Shown here: in pieces, positions 6,475 to 10,289 of the stretch
Position numbering within the stretch: the first letter of the stretch is position 1
Layout: each line of letters starts with the position of its first letter
Source: an uncultured Mollicutes bacterium
Lineage (GTDB): Bacteria; Bacillota_I; Bacilli_A; RF39; UBA660
Length of the DNA stretch: 10,289 nt
Assembly (NCBI GenBank): GCA_900543055.1
Contig: UQQI01000054.1
Span: 1 to 10,289 of the forward strand
Direction: 5' to 3'
Notes under the pieces: model-generated
Database searches by the model: none
Told to the model about the DNA's origin: nothing
What the model saw: only the letters and a program-made list of their open reading frames with translations
Position numbers and translations under genes: made by a program

Positions 6475-9400
6475 CTATTGTAAATCAGCTAGTTCATCAC
6501 TTGATCTTGCATCATATTTTTCTGAACTATCTGCTGTTTGATAACTATAATCATCATCTGCGTCTAAATAATTTTCATTATCTGATGAATCATCATATTG
6601 AATATCAACTGAATCGTCTCCTGACCATTCATCTGTTTCGAATTCATCTTCATCTTCACCATTATCATTATTTTTCTTTCTGTCCATATATGCTTTTGCT
6701 CCGATTCCAGCAGCAGCTGCTGCTGATAGTCCTGCTGCAATTGGAATAACTGCACTCGCTCCTCCGCTTGTTGATGATGTAATTACAGGCGATGGTGTTG
6801 ATGGTATCTTTGTATATTTACTTCCTTTTATAACATCTTCTATTGATGTAGTTCCATCTGATAATGTGTCTTTTATATCATCTAAACCTGAAGTTGTTTC
6901 CGTTGTGACATCTGTTGGTAATGTTGGGTTATTTTCTGTATATCCACCAGTTCCAGAATATCCGCCACCTGTATGATAAGTTCCTCCTGTTGTTGTAGTT
7001 GTTGTCCCAGGATTGATACTTGTTGGTGTTAATGTTGTTGGTGCTGAGGTTGGTTGTACACTGGTTGGTGGAGTTGTTATTTCTGTTGTTGGTGCAGCAG
7101 TTGTTGGAGGTGTTGTCATTGCTGTTGTTGGTGCTGCAGTTGTTGGCGGTGTTGTCATTGCCGTTGTTGGTGCAGCAGTTGTTGGAGGTGTAGTTGCTAC
7201 TGTTGCTGGTGCTGTTGTTGATACAGAACTATCTCTATATTGTGCAACACCAGAGGCTCCAGATGAGTCTCCTCCGCCTCCAGGACTTCCTCCATTTCCT
7301 GATTGAGGAGAATATGGTTGATTTCCTGTTGATGTTTGTTGAGTAGCAGAATTATCATTAGAATTGTCATTATCTTCTGATGACTTACTTCCATCATCTG
7401 TACTCTTAAATTGATTATTTGCTTTTTCATTATTCACAGCATTATATATAGCAGCACCACCTACGACTACGGCTGCGGCTCCTGTAATTTTAGGATGTTT
7501 CTTAACTGCAGCTGTTGCTTTATTTAATATTCCTTTAGTACTCTTTGATGCATCTGTTGTTACATCAGATAATACTTTCTTAGCAGCCTCAAGTTCGTCT
7601 GTAGGTGTTGATATTCCATTTCTTCTTTGATAATCAAAGAATTCTTTATCTGGAGTATCTGCTAAAGCTGAATTTTTTGAAGTTGGAGCTCCATTATCTG
7701 ATGCTTTCTTAAATAGGTTTTCAGAATTTTTAGCATTTTCTGCAGCTTTTTGTTCTGCGGCTTTTGCTCCACCATTTTGATATGCATCAAATACGTCATC
7801 AGGTGTTTCTGCAAATGCCGAATCACTTGCACCTTTTGGGGCTCCATTATCTGATGCTTTAGTTCCAAAATTTTCTGCATTCTTTGCGTTTTCTGCCGCC
7901 TTTTGTTCAGCAGCTTTTGAGCCTTTACTTCTATACTCTACCCATTCATCAGTTGGTGTATTTGCAAATGCTGAATCACTTGCATTTTTTGGTGCTCTAT
8001 TATCTGATGCTTTTCTAAATTGTTGACTAGCCTTATCTTGATATGCTTTTAAATCTGTATCAGTTATATTAGAGAAGGCCGAATCACTTGCACTCTTTGG
8101 TGCTCCATTTTCAGACGCTTTATTAAGTACATTATCAATGTCATCAATATTCTTGTTCATCTGGCTAATTGTTTCATCGTATCCTTTTAGACTTTCAGGT
8201 TTTACATTGTATTTATTATGCAATTCTGCCTTTTCTTTCGCCGCAGCATTTCTACTTTCAACATAAGTCTTTCTTTGAGAAAGTAATTCTTCCTGTTGTT
8301 TTTTAATATCTGCTTCAGTTCTTCTAAATTGTTCTGTTGATTTTTTAGACATGCTTTGTTCTGTAGCTCCTGATGTTGAACTTTTTGTTCCAGTTTCTGG
8401 TGTTTTTGGTGTTGCTTTAGTTGCACTTGCCTCTGCTGTTTCTGATGTTGCTTTCTTTGTGCTTGTTTCTACAGTTTCTGATGTTGCTTTCTTAGCACTT
8501 GCTGCCTTTAATGCATCCGCATCACTCTTAATTCCGTTCAAATTTTTTGTTGCTTCTTGTTTTTGTAAACTTGCTGTATTTCTTGCCTTTTTGGCAGCGT
8601 TTTGCTCAGATACAGTAGTTGCATTTTTTAATCTTTCATCAGCAGCTTTGAATGCATCATCAGCCTTAGTAACTTGGCTTTGTGCTTTTTCAACTTGCTT
8701 GTTAGCTAATGAAATAATTTTTTCTTCATTACCTGATTTTAAAGTCTTTTCAATTAATTCTTGATTTGCTGTGGCATATTTTTTTTCTGCTTTTTGTACT
8801 GATCTACTTGCCATTTTATTTGCAAATGATCCTTCTGTTGTATTCATTAACTTAGTTTCTTTTGCAGCTAATTTTTCTTCTGCCTTTAACGCTTTTGTTT
8901 CTGCTTTTTGAAGTGAACGTTCTGTTAATTTTTTACCTACAGTAGTTTGTGATATTTTTTCTGTTACAGTACTAACTTTATTTGTTGCTGCTTTAACAAC
9001 TTTTGTATTTGAAATTTTTTCAGTTACTTTCTTGATACCTGGTGATGCTACTTTAAATACAACATTGGCAGCAACAGCTGTAGCAGCTTCTTTTGCCGCC
9101 GATTTCAAACCATCCTGTGCTGCAGCTTGATTCAATGTTTTTCCAGAGCGTAAACCTTTTTGAGTTCCTTGTCCAAAACCTGAAGCAGCACCTATTGCGG
9201 CATCTACTACCATAGAACCACCTGGTAAAGCTATATACGTTGCTACAGTTCCTGCAAATTTTCCGAATTTTGCTGCCCCACTATTTTCATTATAACCTTT
9301 TCCACCACTAATTGTATTACCAACTGCTTTTCCTACTTCATATGACCAGTCTTTAGCAACAAATTCTGAAATTTTACTCTTAGCTCCATCAAAACCTAAT

Positions 9401-9780
9401 GCTCCAGCTCCTAATCCAATTAGTGTTGCTCCAGCATCTACAAAACCTTCGAATACTCCACTAACACCTTGAGCGACTCCTCCGAAAAGGTTTCCAAAAA
9501 AGCTTCCTTTATCATCGTTTGTGGCTCTATCATAATCTTCAAGTTGTGATTTTTGAGCAATTAGAGAGGCATGAATTTGCTCTATAGAACTTGTATCAAA
9601 ATTATCACATACTGATGTTGGTATACTATCAACCAATGTTCCTACCCCAACTTGACTATTTATGTTTGAAATTGCACTTTTTAGTTCTGACTTAATATTT
9701 GTAATTTCTGATATTAGACTTTGTGCTGAACCTATCACACTTTCTAACTTCTCAGTATCCCCTGTTACAATATCTGCCAT
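6475..9780 (-). CDS. Giant modular T7SS-like surface/secreted protein (1101 aa)
   Basis: Residues 1-90 form a helical hairpin like the N-termini of WXG100/LXG substrates, without a clear WxG motif. Residues 92-130 and 174-203 are Gly/Ala-rich and hydrophobic. Residues 245-420 and 490-550 are Lys/Ala/Glu-rich coiled coil, with Thr/Ser/Ala-rich spacing at 430-475. Four degenerate KASDNGAPKxASDSAFA repeats cover 554-725. A hydrophobic segment at about 765-781 (ITGAAAVVVGGAAIYNA) follows KKHPK. Residues 785-1005 are Ser/Asn/Gly, then Thr/Pro-rich with three 13-residue repeats. A second segment (about 1010-1031, AVIPIAAGLSAAAAAGIG) precedes MDRKK and an acidic tail to 1101. No signal peptide, LPXTG or recognisable toxin domain is seen. 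ATG 9778-9780 has AAGGGAG (9788-9794), 14 bases after the 137-aa gene. Function unknown; an exported, membrane-anchored structural protein is my best guess. Confidence 0.93.
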   Translation of the reverse strand: MADIVTGDTEKLESVIGSAQSLISEITNIKSELKSAISNINSQVGVGTLVDSIPTSVCDNFDTSSIEQIHASLIAQKSQLEDYDRATNDDKGSFFGNLFGGVAQGVSGVFEGFVDAGATLIGLGAGALGFDGAKSKISEFVAKDWSYEVGKAVGNTISGGKGYNENSGAAKFGKFAGTVATYIALPGGSMVVDAAIGAASGFGQGTQKGLRSGKTLNQAAAQDGLKSAAKEAATAVAANVVFKVASPGIKKVTEKISNTKVVKAATNKVSTVTEKISQTTVGKKLTERSLQKAETKALKAEEKLAAKETKLMNTTEGSFANKMASRSVQKAEKKYATANQELIEKTLKSGNEEKIISLANKQVEKAQSQVTKADDAFKAADERLKNATTVSEQNAAKKARNTASLQKQEATKNLNGIKSDADALKAASAKKATSETVETSTKKATSETAEASATKATPKTPETGTKSSTSGATEQSMSKKSTEQFRRTEADIKKQQEELLSQRKTYVESRNAAAKEKAELHNKYNVKPESLKGYDETISQMNKNIDDIDNVLNKASENGAPKSASDSAFSNITDTDLKAYQDKASQQFRKASDNRAPKNASDSAFANTPTDEWVEYRSKGSKAAEQKAAENAKNAENFGTKASDNGAPKGASDSAFAETPDDVFDAYQNGGAKAAEQKAAENAKNSENLFKKASDNGAPTSKNSALADTPDKEFFDYQRRNGISTPTDELEAAKKVLSDVTTDASKSTKGILNKATAAVKKHPKITGAAAVVVGGAAIYNAVNNEKANNQFKSTDDGSKSSEDNDNSNDNSATQQTSTGNQPYSPQSGNGGSPGGGGDSSGASGVAQYRDSSVSTTAPATVATTPPTTAAPTTAMTTPPTTAAPTTAMTTPPTTAAPTTEITTPPTSVQPTSAPTTLTPTSINPGTTTTTTGGTYHTGGGYSGTGGYTENNPTLPTDVTTETTSGLDDIKDTLSDGTTSIEDVIKGSKYTKIPSTPSPVITSSTSGGASAVIPIAAGLSAAAAAGIGAKAYMDRKKNNDNGEDEDEFETDEWSGDDSVDIQYDDSSDNENYLDADDDYSYQTADSSEKYDARSSDELADLQ
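7078..7194 (-). repeat. Three tandem 39-bp Thr/Pro repeats in the giant protein gene
   Basis: Three consecutive units of 39 bases encode residues 863-901 as TTPPTTAAPTTAM, TTPPTTAAPTTAM and TTPPTTAAPTTEI. The DNA copies are nearly identical with a few changes, mostly synonymous. A decayed half unit (STTAPATVA) precedes and PTS/PTT-rich sequence follows. The composition resembles mucin-like stalks of surface proteins. Copy number may vary between strains, in frame. Confidence 0.9.
7606..8121 (-). repeat. Four degenerate KASDNGAPK-type protein repeats
   Basis: Units begin at residues 554, 590, 641 and 692 of the giant protein. Each starts with KASxNxAP, continues xASDSAFAxTPDxxxxxY and, in units two and three, ends with KAAEQKAAENAKNxEN. 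Spacing is 36, 51 and 51 residues; the last unit is shortened. The middle two 51-residue copies are the most alike, which points to a recent internal duplication. Confidence 0.88.
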
Positions 9781-9794
9781 TGTATTACTCCCTT

Positions 9795-10208
9795 CTATAT
9801 TTCTTGAACTTGTGTTACACCAGAATATCCTGCTGCACTCGAGTGAGCTTCTGTATTATATTTTACTTGTAATTCATCGTGTTTCTTTTGGGCAGCACTT
9901 GCTAATTCTTCAAATGAATCTATTATTTTACTAGCATTATTAATACTTTCTTTCAAGTCTTCAACGCTATCAAATCCAGTTACGCCTTCCATTTGTACAG
10001 CTGCACTATAATCACTTTCTAGTTTACTTATATTATTGATTAATGATGCTGTTGAACTTTCTATTATTGATTTTGCTGATTCAATAGCACTTTTTATTGC
10101 ACTAGGGTCGATTTGAGAATTCGCATTTTTCGCTGAAACTCCACAAAGCGTTTCACCTTTTTCATTATACCCTTTATATGTATGTGGATATGTATCATTT
10201 ATTGACAT
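9795..10208 (-). CDS. Small helical-hairpin protein, ESX-like (137 aa)
   Basis: A 137-residue soluble protein that starts MSINDTYPHTYKGYNEKGETLCG and then forms two predicted amphipathic helices (about 33-68, DPSAIKSAIESAKSIIESST..., and 78-117, SVEDLKESINNASKIIDSFE...) joined by a Gly-containing turn (QMEGVTGFD). Size, lack of signal peptide and hairpin layout resemble WXG100-like or T7SS effector-partner proteins, but the WxG triplet is absent, so family membership is not proven. The ATG at 10206-10208 is chosen over one ten codons upstream because AGGAG (10218-10222) lies nine bases before it. The giant-protein gene follows after 14 bases, its ribosome binding site touching this stop. A role as export partner of the giant protein is inferred. 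Confidence 0.88.
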   Translation of the reverse strand: MSINDTYPHTYKGYNEKGETLCGVSAKNANSQIDPSAIKSAIESAKSIIESSTASLINNISKLESDYSAAVQMEGVTGFDSVEDLKESINNASKIIDSFEELASAAQKKHDELQVKYNTEAHSSAAGYSGVTQVQEI

Positions 10209-10250
10209 AGTTTTACACTCCTTTTTATACTTATGCAATGTATTCTTTTA

Positions 10251-10289
10251 TTATTGTTCTTGATCATATGATAATGCTTTTTCAACAGC
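10251..10289 (-). CDS. 3' end of an unidentified gene (partial, enters from right edge)
   Basis: The open frame GCT GTT GAA ... CAA TAA gives the last residues AVEKALSYDQEQ before a TAA at 10251-10253. The Ala/Glu/Lys composition fits the end of a helix, as at the C-termini of small WXG100/ESX proteins, but twelve residues cannot identify it. The 42-base gap to the 137-aa gene has no promoter or terminator that I can see, so both are likely in one operon. Confidence 0.6.
   Translation of the reverse strand, partial: AVEKALSYDQEQ

Noticed and set aside
7013..7306. 97-codon plus-strand frame rich in Val, Gly and Ala
   Set aside because: It is the complement of the Thr/Pro repeat segment of the giant protein; its regular VVGG pattern comes from that repeat and it has no ribosome binding site.
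7078..8121. Possible CRISPR array or non-coding tandem repeats
   Set aside because: The repeats are in frame, code for similar peptides, and have no unique spacers of constant length.
8351..8764. 137-codon plus-strand frame inside the giant protein gene
   Set aside because: Shadow of the Ala/Lys/Thr-rich coding strand; no ribosome binding site or promoter and low-complexity Val/Ala/Ser content.
6475..9780. LXG-type polymorphic toxin with immunity gene
   Set aside because: The C-terminus is a membrane segment and acidic tail rather than a toxin domain, and the downstream gene is DUF4176-like, which is paralogous to a second copy rather than a dedicated immunity protein.
10209..10238. Upstream ATG adding ten residues (MHKYKKECKT) to the 137-aa protein
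   Set aside because: The strong AGGAG at 10218-10222 would lie inside the coding part; the ATG at 10206-10208 is correctly spaced from it.

Overview
The window looks like a chromosomal piece of a low-GC Bacillota genome (very AT-rich by eye, strong AGGAGG-type ribosome binding sites, TTGACA/TATAAT promoters, TAA/TAG/TGA stops under the standard bacterial code). T-box control of an aminoacyl-tRNA synthetase and DUF4176-type proteins beside helical-hairpin proteins fit a gut-associated Bacilli/Erysipelotrichia-like lineage; that placement is inference. All supported genes lie on the minus strand, so transcription runs from the right edge to the left edge.

Right two thirds (about 4017-10289): a locus resembling type VII secretion (T7SS/ESX) accessory and substrate regions. 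In transcription order it holds the last 12 codons of an unseen gene, a 137-aa helical-hairpin protein, a 1101-aa modular giant (helical N-terminus, Gly/Ala-rich hydrophobic stretches, Lys/Ala/Glu coiled region, four degenerate KASDNGAP repeats, a hydrophobic segment, a Thr/Pro-rich segment with three 13-residue repeats, a second hydrophobic segment and an acidic tail), a 112-aa DUF4176-like protein, a terminator immediately followed by a near-consensus promoter, a 143-aa coiled-coil protein, a 432-aa helical protein with one C-terminal membrane segment and acidic tail, and a second DUF4176-like protein (94 aa). No EssC-type ATPase, EsaA or EccB-like component is visible, so the T7SS link rests on family resemblance and architecture.

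Left third (about 197-4037): a valine-responsive T-box operon. A TTGATA-N17-TATAAT promoter overlaps the end of the 94-aa gene and drives a leader with a recognisable Stem I (kink-turn base, specifier loop with GUA, conserved distal loop), Stem III, T-box sequence, antiterminator and a 12-bp terminator. Downstream come a HAD-family 5'(3')-deoxyribonucleotidase-like gene (GTG start), an unrecognised 148-aa gene and valS, with overlapping ends suggesting translational coupling. An intrinsic terminator follows valS.

Far left edge: a strong promoter whose spacer holds a LexA/DinR-like palindrome, then a ribosome binding site and the first codons (Met-Tyr-Lys) of a gene that leaves the window. This is a candidate SOS-regulated gene.

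The most interesting material is the pair of membrane-anchored, acidic-tailed proteins (1101 and 432 aa), each adjacent to or within one gene of a DUF4176 paralogue, in two separately promoted modules.
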